Position numbers and translations under genes: made by a program | Shown here: piece by piece, positions 41,537-54,216 of the stretch | How positions within the stretch are numbered: the stretch's first letter is position 1 | Layout: every line of letters starts with the position of its first letter | The notes under the pieces: model-generated | The model's database searches: none | Told to the model about the DNA's origin: nothing | Seen by the model: the letters and a program-made list of their open reading frames with translations, nothing else | Assembly (NCBI GenBank): GCA_043228905.1 | Contig: JBHGNT010000001.1 | Location: 25,420,001 to 25,484,000 of the forward strand | Direction of reading: 5' to 3' | Source: Azolla caroliniana | Taxonomy: Eukaryota; Polypodiophyta | Length of the DNA stretch: 64,000 nucleotides

Positions 41537-44500
41537 ATGGATTCTTCAACTCCTACTACTAGAGTTGCACTTAAACCACCTTTATTAATCTTGCATTTCT
41601 CATGTCTTCTTCTTTTTCTCTCCAATTCAAGTGTTATCAGAACGTCATTTGCTCCACAAGGTGAGGCAGACATGTTTAAGAACAAAACATTAGCTTTGAT
41701 TTTTTTCTTTGTCTAAATTCTAATATAAATTGTTGAATTAGGTTCTCTATTGATGTCAAGAAATCACCAAAGGAATGCCTTGATTGCCCTAAGGAATTCA
41801 CTCGAATTGCGCAACCCAGATATACAATTGGTCCTTCATGATTGGGCAACAAATATTTCATCTCCAGAATATATAACAAATGACTATTGTAATTGGGTTG
41901 GAGTTCGTTGTGACGATGCCTCAAGTGTTACAACCATCAACCTTACAAACCTTGGGTTACAAGGCCCACTTCCCCAACATGTTTTCCCATCCTTTTACTC
42001 CCTCACTCAATTATACCTCTCATTCAATAACTTCTCACAAAGCATCCCCATAGACCTGGGGAATTGTACTAACCTTGAAGAATTGGATCTCTCTCACAAT
42101 AGTCTGTCTTCCACCATACCCTTGGAGCTCATCAAAGCTTTGCCCAACGTGGTTCAAATTGATCTTTCCTCTAATAGCCTAAGTGGGAACATCGACTTTG
42201 AGATGTTTTCCCAAAATTTGACGTCTCTCATGTTCCTTAATCTTTCCAATAACCTCTTCAGTGGGCACATTCCTTTTGGGTTTTCATCCACTCTTATTGT
42301 GCTTGACCTTTCAAACAATTTCTTTGATGGGTCCTTGACAACTCAAGCATCAATAGGGGCAATGATGATGAATCTACAAGTCCTAAAACTAGGTACAAAC
42401 CAATTGGTCGGTGAAATACCACATAAATTGTTCACCACATGTGGAGCTAGTTTTCAAGAACTCGACTTATCATGGAATTTGTTATGGGGAACAATTCCAT
42501 CAACACTTGGGAATTGTAGGTCATTAGAGGTGTTGAGTTTGTCAAGGAACAAGCTAAGTGGGAATGTACCACATGAACTAGGAAAGCTAACAACATTGAG
42601 GAGTTTGATACTAGGGGACAATAACTTGATTGACCTACCCTACGAATTGAGGAAGCTCAAGTCCCTAGTATATTTAGATGTGAAACGGAACAAGTTAAGC
42701 GGAAGCATACCAACATTTCTCGGGAACATGGGCCAAGGTGCGTTGTTGGAATATGTGTGGCTAAATGGGAACAACTTGACAGGGGTGGTAGAGGAATGGA
42801 TGTTTCAAAAACTAAGCAAACTTAGGTATATCGATCTTAGCAACAATGGATTAAAAGGAGGGTTAACGCCAATAATGGGGGGATTAGGGTCTTTAGAATA
42901 CTTGATACTGGCACACAATCAATTTACCGGGGGAATACCAGACGATATCGGGGGCCTCAAGGGGCTAAAGGTGCTAGATGTGGCGAACAATGAGTTGAAC
43001 GGTACAATAGCATCAGAGTTGGGAAGTCTCGAGAGCTTATCTTTCTTCGATGCCACCAACAACAACCTATCGGGTCCCATTCCGAACATGATCGGTGGAC
43101 ATCGAGCCCCATCTGACACCACGCCCACACTTGTCCCCGACTACGCGGGCGACTGTTCTCCGTTACGCCGTTGGTTTCCGGCCGACGATCTTCCGGCCGA
43201 CAACATGGACTACCAATCGTGTGCACGAATGTGGAACCGACTGATGTCCGGCGGCTTTGATGGGCCGGGGTGCACGTATTATTATTCCTTGGTGCACCTC
43301 TCTCACAACATGCTGACGGGTTCAATCCCGGGCGAGCTACCGGCTGCCACGTCTTCGCTACTCCTGGACAACAACCGCCTGTCGGGGGCGGTCCCAGAGA
43401 GCTTATACCATCTGCCATTGCTCCACCTCAGCCTATCCCACAACAGCCTGGACGGGAATCTGAGTGCCGGACTCGGCAACCTGTCGTGCCTCACGACCCT
43501 CGATCTGTCGGCCAACAATTTCTCGGGTCCCATTCCTGCAGAGATGCAGAATCTGGTGCATCTGTCGGCACTCAATCTTTCCTTCAACCCTCTCCTCGCA
43601 GGGCCCATCCCCTCCGCCGGCCCATTCGCTTCCTCGCCTCCCTCCTCCTTTTTGGGCGATCTCAATCTCTGCTTCAACCGAAGCAGCACGCAGGAGCCTG
43701 CACACTCTGCATCCACGCCCCCTTCTTGTTCCCACGCCATCGCTCCCACCCCTTCGCCTTCGCCGCTCTATTCCCACCACGGCTCCAACCGCCGGGCCGT
43801 CATGCTCGTCGCCATTGTCTCCGCATCCACCGTTTTGCTGGTTGTTGCCCTTCCCATTCGCAGAATATCATCGTGCTGTGATCTCAGCATCCTTCGCACA
43901 AACCATCGCTACAGATCTTCTCGTAATGCCGGCACGGAATCCCTCTCCCTCATCAGCAGGCGCAGCTCAATGGAGAAAGAGAAATGGACAGTAGAGATGT
44001 TCGACAAACGTGGCCGTGGCGGCGGCGCCCTCTCCTATTCTGACCTACGTTTAGCCACTGGGAACTTCGATTCGAAATCCATTGTGGGGAGAGGAAGCAG
44101 TAGCGTGGTGTACAAAGCCGATCTGGGCAGAGGCGTGGAGATCTGCGTGAAGAGAGTGACGCTGAGCGGCCATGGCGATGTCTTCCTTTCGCAAGTCCGC
44201 CGAGCGGCGGTGCTCCGACACTCACATCTGGTCCCTGTGTTGGGATGCCTGCACCATGGCTCTGAGCACCTGATCCTGCTCCGTTTCATGCGTAACGGCA
44301 CCCTGCAGGAGCTACTCCATGGCGCAGCCGCCACATCTGATGATGATGCTTTGGATTGGCCGCGCTGCCTCCGCATCGCGAGCGGAATGGCGAAGGCCAT
44401 GGCGTTTCTGCACAGACAGAACATGGTCCATGGCAACCTCAAGCCCAGCAATGTGCTCTTGGACCACCTCTTCGAAGCGCACTTGTCCGACTACTGTGGG

Positions 44501-44944
44501 TTCCATCGTGTGAATCCGGCGGCAGTGCGGCCGGATGGCGGCTCGTGGACGGCCATGGCATCGCCCAACCCGTATGCGCCACCGGAGGCGGGAAACGAGA
44601 GCCAAGACGGGACGGCCGAGGGAGACGTGTATAGCTTCGGGGTGCTATTGCTCGAGATGGTCACGAGGTGGAGGGGCTTGAACAACCCCGACAACACGCG
44701 ACAAATGGTGGAGTTGGCGAGGAATGCGTGGCACAAGAGGTGGGTAGAGGAGGCCGTGGATCCCAGGATGAGCGCCACTTGCGGCGACACACGGCAGCTC
44801 GTAGCCTGCCTCGAGGTGGCGGTCGCATGCACCGCTGACGTAGCGGCCCACCGGCCTTCCATGGACATCGTGGCTCAAGCGCTCCACCAGCTCATCCTAT
44901 CCATGGAGAATCTCCCCCCTCGTATTCATGCTTCCTCGGCTTAG
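41537..44944 (+). CDS. LRR receptor-like kinase with degenerate kinase domain (two exons)
   Basis: Exon 1 is 41,537-41,660 and exon 2 is 41,742-44,944. The 81-bp intron has GTGAGG..TTAG ends and splits a Gly codon in phase, giving 1,108 aa. A signal peptide (LLILHFSCLLLFLS) comes first, then an LRR N-cap with WATN..CNWVGVRCD and about 16 LRRs. An island of about 65 residues with three Cys (GDCSPLRR, YQSCARMW, GPGCTYYY) precedes about 5 more LRRs. A Pro/Ser-rich juxtamembrane stretch leads to a membrane helix (AVMLVAIVSASTVLLVVALP, about residue 725) and a kinase-like domain (about 820-1,090). In that domain the loop reads GRGSSSVVYKA, Lys is kept in CVKRV, HRD is HGN and DFG is DYC, so catalysis is doubtful. 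The island position recalls the EMS1/BRI1 group, but I do not assign an orthologue. Confidence 0.88.
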
Positions 44945-46825
44945 CACCGACCGGAAAAAGCAACGACCGACCAACGTTAACGACGGAACTCGATACTCTC
45001 GGGCCATTGCTTCAATTCCCCGCTCATCTTTTAAATGGCAATGCTATCGTTTTCACTCCTTAAAATGGTTCAGTGCCAATGTTGTGCATGCATGAGCTTA
45101 TTCTAGGTCCCATGGCCTAGGAATGTCAGATGCCATATGTTGTAAAGCAAGCTTACACTCGGCCTCCCCCAAGAGTTTCATCAATTTCCATAGGGAAGCA
45201 TAGGAGTGTTCTTGTATTAACTAGTGATATATAACTATCTTATATTGTGTCCTGTCTCTCTTTGAGTATCTCTTGTGGATCACCTTGAAGTATCATTTTC
45301 ATCCCATGAAAACATTAGTCTTAGAGTCATGATTCAAAAATGTATAAGGCATAATCCATGTACCTAACCATCATCTCAATGTCACCACACACAAGAACAT
45401 AATGAATGTTCTCTCGAAAATCCTTTTTATGAGTAGATTCATGTGAGCATGCATGTATAAAGGTATATCATCTCAAAAATTTCTAACTATCTCGATTCTA
45501 ATTTCTCACACTTCATTGTCTCTGTAGTCGGGCTTTGTAAACTTTCTTGTAGAGGTTCAAATTTTGTGCTCATTTGCCCGATAGGGAGGTGATTTCCATT
45601 TGCTTGTTTTTCGATGCATGGGTTAGATCTTTTCATTACTTTTTTGATGCGTTAATTTCCTCTGGAATCTTTTCTTTAATTGAAAGTATGAATGCTGCGA
45701 GTCACAGAACTCTTAAGATTTCCTTATACTTTTCAATAATATCTTAATAATCACGACAATCATAAGTCAAGGAAATAGATTTTTTACTACCTTAATACAA
45801 ACAAATCATGTACTTCTTAATCGTATTTTTATTTTTTCTGTAATTTCATAATACAGATTTCCACTAATTAAGAAGACCTAAATATGCCCACAAAGCTAAT
45901 TATTTCCTTGATTTTAAGATAAACAACGAAGTAACCTCACCAAATTGGGGAAAATACCATTTGAACTTGAGACCTATACATTAAAATGAGAAAAGGCCTT
46001 TGTTCACATCAAGAAAACTCTATAAAGTTCATTGTTACAAGAAAATCTTGTTAAAATAATTCTATTCCATAGGTTATTACTTGAATGACTAGATTCAAGT
46101 AATTCAAGATGGCGTAATGTTCTGAAAGTAATAAAAAAATTACAAGAAATTGTTGAACAAGTGGGTTGGGATGTTGGATGATCAAAATCTCCCCATTCTC
46201 AAATATTGATGCACGCACGGTGAGTTACCTCATATTGGTTACTATGTGAACCTTATGATCCCCAATCTACAGACTACAAGCATGAGGTCTCAATTTGGTT
46301 AATAAAGGCCTATGGCCCCTCAATACATCACAACATGAATCTTTTTGTATCCATCTACGACGATGGAGACTTTTTTTATTCCAAAAAAAAAACTACTTCC
46401 ATTAGTTAAGCAATGTACAAAGGATAATTTACAACTCATATCTTACAAGACATCTTGCATGTCGAAGGAAAACAATATGTGTAGATGAAACAACAACAAC
46501 AAAAAACAACTCCAAAGCACCACATCATTCGATGTGTATAGCATTACTCGAACGCATATTCTCCACGACGATGAAGACTTAGGGGGAAAGAGAGTGAATA
46601 AAGAACCTAAAAGACTTTAATGTTCAAGTGGGGGAGTCATGAGGATATACATATGGAAACAAAACTTCCAGTTGTTAAATTTATGTATTTCACCAACCTA
46701 ACCTTCTCTCAAGTACAAGTTGACAATTGAATGTCTCCAAACAAATGTGAGTTAGTAGCAATTTTATAGGATTAGATCCACATTTCCAAACTTTTTTATT
46801 TTCCGTGCATATCACCCTAAATATA
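44945..46825. other. Intergenic, no gene seen
   Basis: AT-rich spacer with no ORF of note. The first 300 bp would hold the 3' UTR of the receptor kinase gene. Confidence 0.6.
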
Positions 46826-47120
46826 CATATTATATATATAGATCATGGGAAGTGTCGATAAGTACTAAATAACTTGTTGCTAGTTAAGGACATGGGTTAT
46901 CCAGCGAGGATGCTCCCAAAGGTTTGACCAAAGTACATGTGTGCTCATGCACACCTATCTACACAACTTTTCATGTACCAAAGGTAAACTGAAAGCCTTG
47001 TTAATGGGTGCCTAAGGTTTATATGAGCTAGAGGGGAAGCTCGAAAACTTATACCATAACATCAACGAGTGCACAATCATAGTCCATAAATACGCACTAA
47101 TATTATTAGCCATAGTGATT
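46826..47120 (+). promoter_or_regulatory. Promoter and 5' UTR of EDGP-like gene 1
   Basis: TATA-rich core TATTATATATATAG at about 46,829-46,842 followed by GATCATGGGAAGTGTCGATAAG. A closely similar block (TATAATATTGATAGATCATG..GTCGGTAAG) precedes gene 2 at about 50,798, and both continue through a shared CCCAAAGGTTTGACCA motif. This shows that the duplication carried the promoter. The 5' UTR would be about 250 bp. Confidence 0.5.
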
Positions 47121-48395
47121 ATGGGGAACTTTGGTGCACAAGGTTCTCTTCTAGGCATATTAGTGGCATTGGTAACGATTATAAGCATCACTATATTGTG
47201 CTTAGAATGTGCGGATGCGCGAAGTAACAAGACATTGTCTATCAAGCTAGAGAAGGTCGGCACTGACTACGGTGGATCCACACCGTTTTACGTGGTGAAT
47301 CTGCCAATTGGGAGTCCAAATCAAACCACAATGATGCTAAAGCTAGACCTAGATTCATCGGAAACCATAGTGAATTGCAGCAATGAGTTGGGGGCATCGT
47401 CGCTAACATTGCACAAGCTGAAATGTCCGGACACGAGATCTAGGAAGTCGAAGAAGACATATGAAGACTGTGAGGTCGAGGACAGCGTGTGGTTGAACAA
47501 GCTCCGTGGCAACTTGTCGGATCCTATCGTGTCGGTGCCGGTGAGGAAAGTGAATTTCAAGTGCAGTAGCAGTGGCAATTCCGGGGACGGAGTGGCGGCT
47601 TTTTCGGGCGCCGACTCGTGGTCATTGCCGGCACAGGTGAGCAAAAACGGCGGGGGGCTCGGGAAGAGGTTCTCGTATTGTTTGCCGTCCATCGCATACT
47701 TTGGGAGCCCGGACGTGTACACAAAGGCGCAGTTAATCAGCATCTCTTTTGGTGCTTTCATATATGTTCAGATCACACACTTCCCACCCAACCAGTTCCA
47801 GCGGACGCCTCTCATCATCAAGAAGAAGAAGAATGGCCCAGAACCAGAACATAGGTACGCCATATCTGTGCACAACATCAGCGTGGGTGGATTCGCAGGA
47901 GGTAGCGGGGATACCTCTCTCAACCTCTCCAAGCCGCTGGAGCTCTTCATTAGCACCACGAAGCGGTATACCGCACTGGAGAGCTCCACGTACGCGGCCC
48001 TCCGGGATGCGTTCCGGGGAGCCGTGGGCCCCATTCCTCTGGTCGGGACTGTGCCGCCTTTCGACACGTGCTATGCCGCCGACACTTTCTTCCGGGGCAG
48101 CCGCGCACCGCGCCATCCGCTGGCCTTCGGGCCTGTCATAGCCCTCCGTCTCGCAGGCGGGGCCACGTGGACCGTGTCCGCCCCCAAGTACTTTGTCCGC
48201 CCGACCCCGGGCCTCGATGTCGCTTGCTTCGGCTTTGTAGACGCCGGCCCCCACCAACCCAATGTGCTAGGCACTTTCCAACAGGAAGGAAGTCTCCTCG
48301 AGTTCGATGTCCCTCGCTCTACCTTGGCTTTTCAACGAATGTATGAACCCGATGCCCCCGAGAATTTACTCACCGATTGCTCTTACCTCTTGTAA
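47121..48395 (+). CDS. EDGP / xylanase-inhibitor-like aspartic-protease-fold protein 1
   Basis: Single exon, 424 aa from ATG 47,121 (MGNFGAQGSLLGILVALVTI; an upstream in-frame GTG is not used). A signal peptide ends near CADARS, so secretion to the apoplast is likely. It has the TAXi-N/TAXi-C layout of the A1B pepsin family: YYVVNLPIGSPNQT-type start, VNCSNELG, GVAAFSGADSWSLPAQVS, FSYCLPS, HRYAISVHNISVGG, YTALESSTYAALRDAF, FDTCY, VACFGFVDAG, LGTFQQEGSLLEFDVPRSTLAF. Both catalytic Asp motifs are lost (LKLDLDSSETIV and LFISTTKRY instead of D-T-G-S and D-S-G-T). It should therefore be an inhibitor or binding protein, not a protease. About 78% similar by eye to the gene 3.95 kb downstream. Confidence 0.87.
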   Translation: MGNFGAQGSLLGILVALVTIISITILCLECADARSNKTLSIKLEKVGTDYGGSTPFYVVNLPIGSPNQTTMMLKLDLDSSETIVNCSNELGASSLTLHKLKCPDTRSRKSKKTYEDCEVEDSVWLNKLRGNLSDPIVSVPVRKVNFKCSSSGNSGDGVAAFSGADSWSLPAQVSKNGGGLGKRFSYCLPSIAYFGSPDVYTKAQLISISFGAFIYVQITHFPPNQFQRTPLIIKKKKNGPEPEHRYAISVHNISVGGFAGGSGDTSLNLSKPLELFISTTKRYTALESSTYAALRDAFRGAVGPIPLVGTVPPFDTCYAADTFFRGSRAPRHPLAFGPVIALRLAGGATWTVSAPKYFVRPTPGLDVACFGFVDAGPHQPNVLGTFQQEGSLLEFDVPRSTLAFQRMYEPDAPENLLTDCSYLL

Positions 48396-50790
48396 TGTCA
48401 CACCCAACTTTGTATCCCTCAATGGATCCAGCTACCTCCAATCTGGATCCGGTGATTGTTCACGCACACGGTCAATTCACAGCTGAATTTGAATCCAACA
48501 TTAACGATGAATGATAATAAATTGGACATATCCTTGCATGGTACACTACAATGTATTGCATATTATTTGTACATGTATCAATGAATTTATGGACAAGATA
48601 GACTCCTCTATGTTTCGTTTCAAATAAAATTGTTGGTGTGACATCATTGTTTTCGTCGAGTGATGGAGCATAAGATTGGGTTTTGCTTACAATGACCAAT
48701 AATTATAAAATGCAACTGAAGTTGGTTGTGTGTTCTTGGGATCATGAACTTGATACCAATCATTTTGGGTTTTCATGCGTGTTCAATTTCTTTAGTGTCG
48801 ATATACCGGTTTTTGAACACTCAATGAGCGTTCAACATTCAATCACTAATCAATTGTGGCAAGAGTTTGGTTCTATTCTTTGTTGCATTTAATTAGTGTA
48901 TGGTGCATGCCTTCCTATGTATCTCTCCATAATTCAATAATATGTTTTCTTTTTGTTGGTGTCTAAAAGGTCTGCAATTTCATATATTTGTTGTCTATTC
49001 AAGATTGCAATTCTGAAATCTTAATATGAACGCAAAGACAAAAGGTCACTTAAACTTAGGATTAATTGCACGTGTTTTTTCTTTCAAATAAGCCTTTCGC
49101 CCAACACCATCTTCTACAAATATTATGAGGTCAAAATTCTTCAAATCCATTGATAGATATTAAATGAATCCAGGATTATAGGATAACTAACATTGATATA
49201 TGTTGGTTGGCCTAACACATATACGGTAATAAAACTTCTAACTGTTTAACCAATGTTACAATGGAATTCCTATCACCATTGCGACAAAAGTTCACCTTTC
49301 TCTTTAATCGTTTCCTTTTGTATGTTGTGGGATAAAACTGTGGGAGGGGAGAATTAAGACCACTAGATTCTAATAAGAGGATTGGTGGATTCAAATGCAA
49401 AGGGTTCGAATGAGCGGATTTGGTTGAGAGAACATACTTGATCAAATGAGAGGATTTAGACATGAAAATTCAAATGATGAAGATGAGAATGAGTGAACGA
49501 TCATACGAGGATCATACCCACAACCCAAGAACTTGAGACAAAAATGAAGTATGAGCAAGAAGACAACAAGAGAGAAAAAGAAACTAGATATGTACACAAT
49601 TGTCAAGCTAATGACTATATGTCCTTAGACCAATGTTCATCTACTAAAGTCAATTGGATGAAACCAATCTACAATGAATGTGACTTCTTCCAACCTTGCA
49701 ACTCATAACTCTCCAAAAGTTAACAATAATTTCACACCCTCACAACTTTAAATATTTGGTGGCTTTGCCATCTTGTACCAAATACATTTCATTGTATTTT
49801 TCTTTTCGCCTTCTTTTGTAATTGTATTGCCCATAATTATTGACCTATGTTTGAATTTTCAAACATAAACCTTAAAGACTCCATTCAAGTTCTCGTTTAC
49901 ATGTATATCATCTCACATCATTAGGATGCATGTTACTTATGAGTGTTATCGGCAATTAGAGTTTTAAATTTAAGAGTCAAAGTGAAGCTCCCCTCACTTA
50001 TATATAGTCCATTAAAGCCATCATCCACACATTTGAAGACACATTATTTAGCACCCCTTCAAATAGGACACTAGAATCAAGAATGACCTTAGCAATGTGT
50101 CAAAGGACAAGATATGTCACCCACATAAATTAATTAAACGTCCAGTCAAATTAGGCGCTTTTTGTCACTTCCCTATGTCGACAAAAGTCCAAGCATATAT
50201 GTACCTAAAGGCTTCCAATATTGAGTCACTCATCCACACATTATCTTAGACGCTTCTTTATAGAAGCCAATAAGGAACCATGAATGCAAATATTACATAA
50301 AAACTAAGCCTAGTACAAAGAGAGACACAACCAATTACTTTTCTCCATCATTATCCATGGGTTAATATCTAAATTATCAAAAAGTATGACACTATTGAAA
50401 CTTAGAAAAGCTAATTAAATGCACACACCCTTTCATTGTGTCTCTCTTATTTAATTATATTTAGTAACTATAAATCATGTAGATCTAATATTTTCAATTT
50501 TGCAAGGGCGTAGCTTTGTAGCTTTTCATATCTAGACACACCACATTCTCAACCCAAGGATGAATATTTTGTTCAAGCACACATCCCTTACCTTGGGCAA
50601 CGCTTCCCTTGTCCTAGGCATGTACATTTTCCAATCCACCGAAAAGATCCTTTCCAAACATTGGCCTCTTTTCTATATAGGCCTTCTTCTCATATAGCTT
50701 GATTGTTGATGAGTCTTTCTATTATTATGAGCATGTAACAATACTACAAGGCTCGATCTCGATTTGCAAACTTTTGCTTTTCAACATTCT
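48396..50790. other. Intergenic, no gene seen
   Basis: AT-rich spacer between the two duplicate genes. Short ORFs (for example 48,683-48,892 and 49,493-49,708) have no recognisable domain. Confidence 0.6.
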
Positions 50791-51070
50791 TATATGATTA
50801 TAATATTGATAGATCATGTCAATTGTCGGTAAGCATTGATGACATTGTTGATAAGCATCGAGAAATTTGTTGCATGTTACAATCGTGGCCATCCCAAAGG
50901 TTTGACCATGATTACATGTGCTCATGGCTTTAATTTACATTATGAACGTTAAAAGGAAAGCCTTATTTAAGTGGTGCTTGTAAAATCGATGAGCTAATGT
51001 AGAAGCCCAAATAAATTGGCATATACTCATAGCCCATATGTAATCACTAGTAACCTCAACTATAGTAATC

Positions 51071-52327
51071 ATGGGGAACTCTCACGCACAAGGGTCTCTA
51101 CTCGGGATATTAGTGGCCATTATGAGCATCACTATGTTGTGCTTAGAATGCGTGGATGCACGAAATAACATGACATTGTCTATCAAGCTAGAAAAGGTGG
51201 GATCGGACTATGGTGGATCGACACCACCATTTTACGTGGTGAATCTGCCGATCGGTAGTCCGAATCAAACCACAATGAGGCTGAAGCTAGACCTAGAATC
51301 ATCGGAAACCATAGTGAATTGCAGCAATGAGTTGGCGGCATCGTCACGAACATTGCACAAGCTGAAATGTCGGGACACGAGATCGAGGAAGTCGAAGAAG
51401 ACGACGACATTGGAAGGCTGTGAGGTAGAGGACAGCGTGTGGTTGAACAAGCTCCGTGGCAATGTGTCGGATCCTATCGTGTCGGTGCCGGTGAGGAAAG
51501 TGAATTTCAAGTGCGGTAGCAATGCCGACGGAGTGGCGGGCTTTTCGGGTGCGGCGGCCTCCTCGTTGCCGGCGCAGGTGAGCAAGAATGCAGGCCTCGG
51601 CCGGAGATTCGCATACTGTTTGCCTTCCATAGCATACATGGGCAGCCCCGATGTGTACACGAAGGCCCAGGAAATCACATTCTTCGGCAGGTTCCTGGAA
51701 GTTCAGATCACACACTTCCCGTCCAACCAGTTCCAGCGAACGCCTCTCATCATCAAGAAGAATCAGAAGAAGAAGAATGGCCCAGAACCAGAACATAGGT
51801 ACGCCATATCTGTGCACAACATAAGCGTGGGTGGAAGTAGCTGGGTCGGTTCCCTGAATCTGTCCAAGCCAATAAAGCTCTTCATTAGCACCACACAACC
51901 CTACACCTCCTTGGAGACGTCCACATACGCGGCCTTCCGAGACATGTTTCGACACGCGGTCGGCCCCACCCCTCCCCTCGATCCCGTGGCCCCCTTCGAC
52001 ACCTGCTACTCGGCCAACTCTTTCTTCGATCGCTATGGCTCCCAGCATCCCCTCCCCGTCGGCCCCATCTTATCCCTAGACCTCGCGGGCGGTGCCGCTT
52101 GGACCGTCTCCGCCCCTAAGTATTTTGTCCGGCCTTTGTCCACGCCAAGTGTCGCTTGTTTTGGCTTCGTGGATGCTGGCCCCAACAAACCTAATGTCCT
52201 CGGTACATTCCAACAGGAAGATAGCCTCTTGGAATTCGATGTTGCTCGCTCCACCTTGGCTTTTCGTCGCATCTATGAGCCCGATACTTCGGAGAGATTC
52301 CTCACGGGTTGTCGTCACCTCGTCTGA
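51071..52327 (+). CDS. EDGP / xylanase-inhibitor-like aspartic-protease-fold protein 2
   Basis: Single exon, 418 aa from ATG 51,071 (MGNSHAQGSLLGILVAIMSI). It has a signal peptide and the same domain layout as the gene at 47,121. Again there is no catalytic Asp pair (LKLDLESSETIV and LFISTTQPYTSLE). Conserved Cys in VNCSNEL, KLKCRDT, EGCEVED, NFKCGSN, AYCLPS, DTCYSAN, VACFGF and TGCRHL suggest disulfides. A short Lys/Asn insertion (KKNQKKKNGPEPEH) distinguishes it from copy 1, which has KKKKNGPEPEH. Family members include carrot EDGP, soybean basic 7S globulin and the wheat xylanase inhibitor TAXI, which act against microbial glycanases; the target here is unknown. Confidence 0.87.
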   Translation: MGNSHAQGSLLGILVAIMSITMLCLECVDARNNMTLSIKLEKVGSDYGGSTPPFYVVNLPIGSPNQTTMRLKLDLESSETIVNCSNELAASSRTLHKLKCRDTRSRKSKKTTTLEGCEVEDSVWLNKLRGNVSDPIVSVPVRKVNFKCGSNADGVAGFSGAAASSLPAQVSKNAGLGRRFAYCLPSIAYMGSPDVYTKAQEITFFGRFLEVQITHFPSNQFQRTPLIIKKNQKKKNGPEPEHRYAISVHNISVGGSSWVGSLNLSKPIKLFISTTQPYTSLETSTYAAFRDMFRHAVGPTPPLDPVAPFDTCYSANSFFDRYGSQHPLPVGPILSLDLAGGAAWTVSAPKYFVRPLSTPSVACFGFVDAGPNKPNVLGTFQQEDSLLEFDVARSTLAFRRIYEPDTSERFLTGCRHLV

Positions 52328-54216
52328 ATTTCCCTTTGTATTTTTGCCATTGTAGAATTTCCAAACACATTGTTGTCATCTCCTTTAAACTCAAATTACC
52401 CCTTGTATTTTTGCAATCACTTGGATTGGTCGTTGTATTTAAAACCAATGATAATAACGAATGGTGATGATCCATGAAGTCTGGGCAAATATAGCACAAC
52501 ATTCTGATGTATTTGCGAGTGTATTGATCAATTTAAGTGTATTATAGATACCATCCATTTCTTCTTAAATAAATATGTTGAAGCAACACAATGTTTTACT
52601 TCTAGAGTTGAGCTTCTAAAACTAACATATGCCTCTAGTGTAGAATTTCATTCTTGTAGACATTCTGAGGAACATTTCAAATGTTTTAGGCACACATCAT
52701 GTTGAAATATGTAGGATGATTTACTATAAAATGCAAGTGAAGAGAATCGTATGCTCCTAGGTTTTTATTTGCATTGAATTCATCTTCTTGCAAGTGTGAA
52801 TCTCTTTTCTATTAAAGAGAGCTTATTGCTTGTATGGGGCTTGCCTGGCTTTTGACAAATGTGAATCTATTTTCTCAGAATATAACTGAAAATGCCATTC
52901 AAAAGACCACCCAAAAGTTACAATTGCACATGCACACTTTAAACCAAGAGTTTAAGATCTTTTTTTATTCATATCAAGGACGTCCTTGTCAATTGTCAAT
53001 AATCTTTCAATCCCCCTTGATGTTAATGATTGATGTAAGAAGTTTCTTTAATTTAAAGGGAAAACACACTTTTTTTTTGCAAGAAATCCCTTCTTACTCA
53101 TTAGATGAACAATCTAGATTCTACACCATCTCTTACAAGCACTATGAAGTTAAAATTATTCTTGCCCCTAAAATATGTTATAATGTCACCTATTATAAAT
53201 AGGAAATACTACACTAAAAGGCCAATTCAGTGCCTAATGTGAACCTTTTAGCCACTAACTATGTCATGTGGAAAACAAGGGCTTGTAAAATGAGTTGAGT
53301 GTCACGAGTACATAGGAAGGTCATACATTTTTAGGAGTCTTGAATTCAAGACCTCATTAGACATCATGACATTATTTGTAAATATCACATATGTACCATA
53401 TTAAGATGTTACATCATTATTAACCTTGCATCTGATAGTTATGAATGCTAGCCAAACATGTTGAGCATGTGTTGATGCTAGGTTGTAACCATGCGAGGGT
53501 CCATATAAAAAGAGAGAAGGAATAAGCTTGTCAAACCATTCTAATTCAATTCCAACCTACAAAGCACTCTGATATTGGTTGTTTATAATACAACAGCTTC
53601 AAATTTCAAACCAAATTCCTCTTCTTCTTCTTCAACATCTGAGCTTTGAGAAGGCACACCAATACAAGGAGCTATTGTAGTGGGTTCAACAACACGAAAC
53701 AATTTTACTAACTTTGTGACAACAAATGTTTGGAGTACAAACGTACAAAACTCTTCGAAAGGCATGAAGATAACTCTCATAGTGACATTTGATGGTACAT
53801 AAAATACAATAAAGAGTATGATTAACCTAAAGAGGTTGTAGAAGCAAAAAAACCAATCCATTGACAAAAATCCAAAACACCCATAAGCGAACTTTACGAT
53901 AGAATGGGCAATTTTGGTTTTTCAGACCATGTCTAACCAATTGCCACGAAAGCTCAAACTCCAATGGGGTGAGACCATATGTTCTAGTTATACTCTCATA
54001 TATGTAGATGGCATATATAAAGAGAAGGTCCATGAACATGAGAAAATGATCTTATTTTTTATTTTTCTTTTTTCCAAATAAGAATATACTCCATTAGTTA
54101 AAATGACATACAATACACAACTTTAGTCATTATCTACTTCCATATGGGCTACCTCACTTATTTAACTTACACTCATGTTTGTTCTCCATGTTTCTCATGT
54201 CATTCACGCCCCTCTA
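52328..54216. other. Intergenic, no gene seen
   Basis: AT-rich. Small ORFs (52,834-53,202; 53,583-54,039) show no domain. No repeats with clear borders. Confidence 0.55.

Noticed and set aside
43270-44634. Large plus- and minus-strand alternative ORFs over the receptor kinase gene
   Set aside because: They are GC-rich out-of-frame shadows; only the frame from 41,742 shows LRR and kinase motifs.
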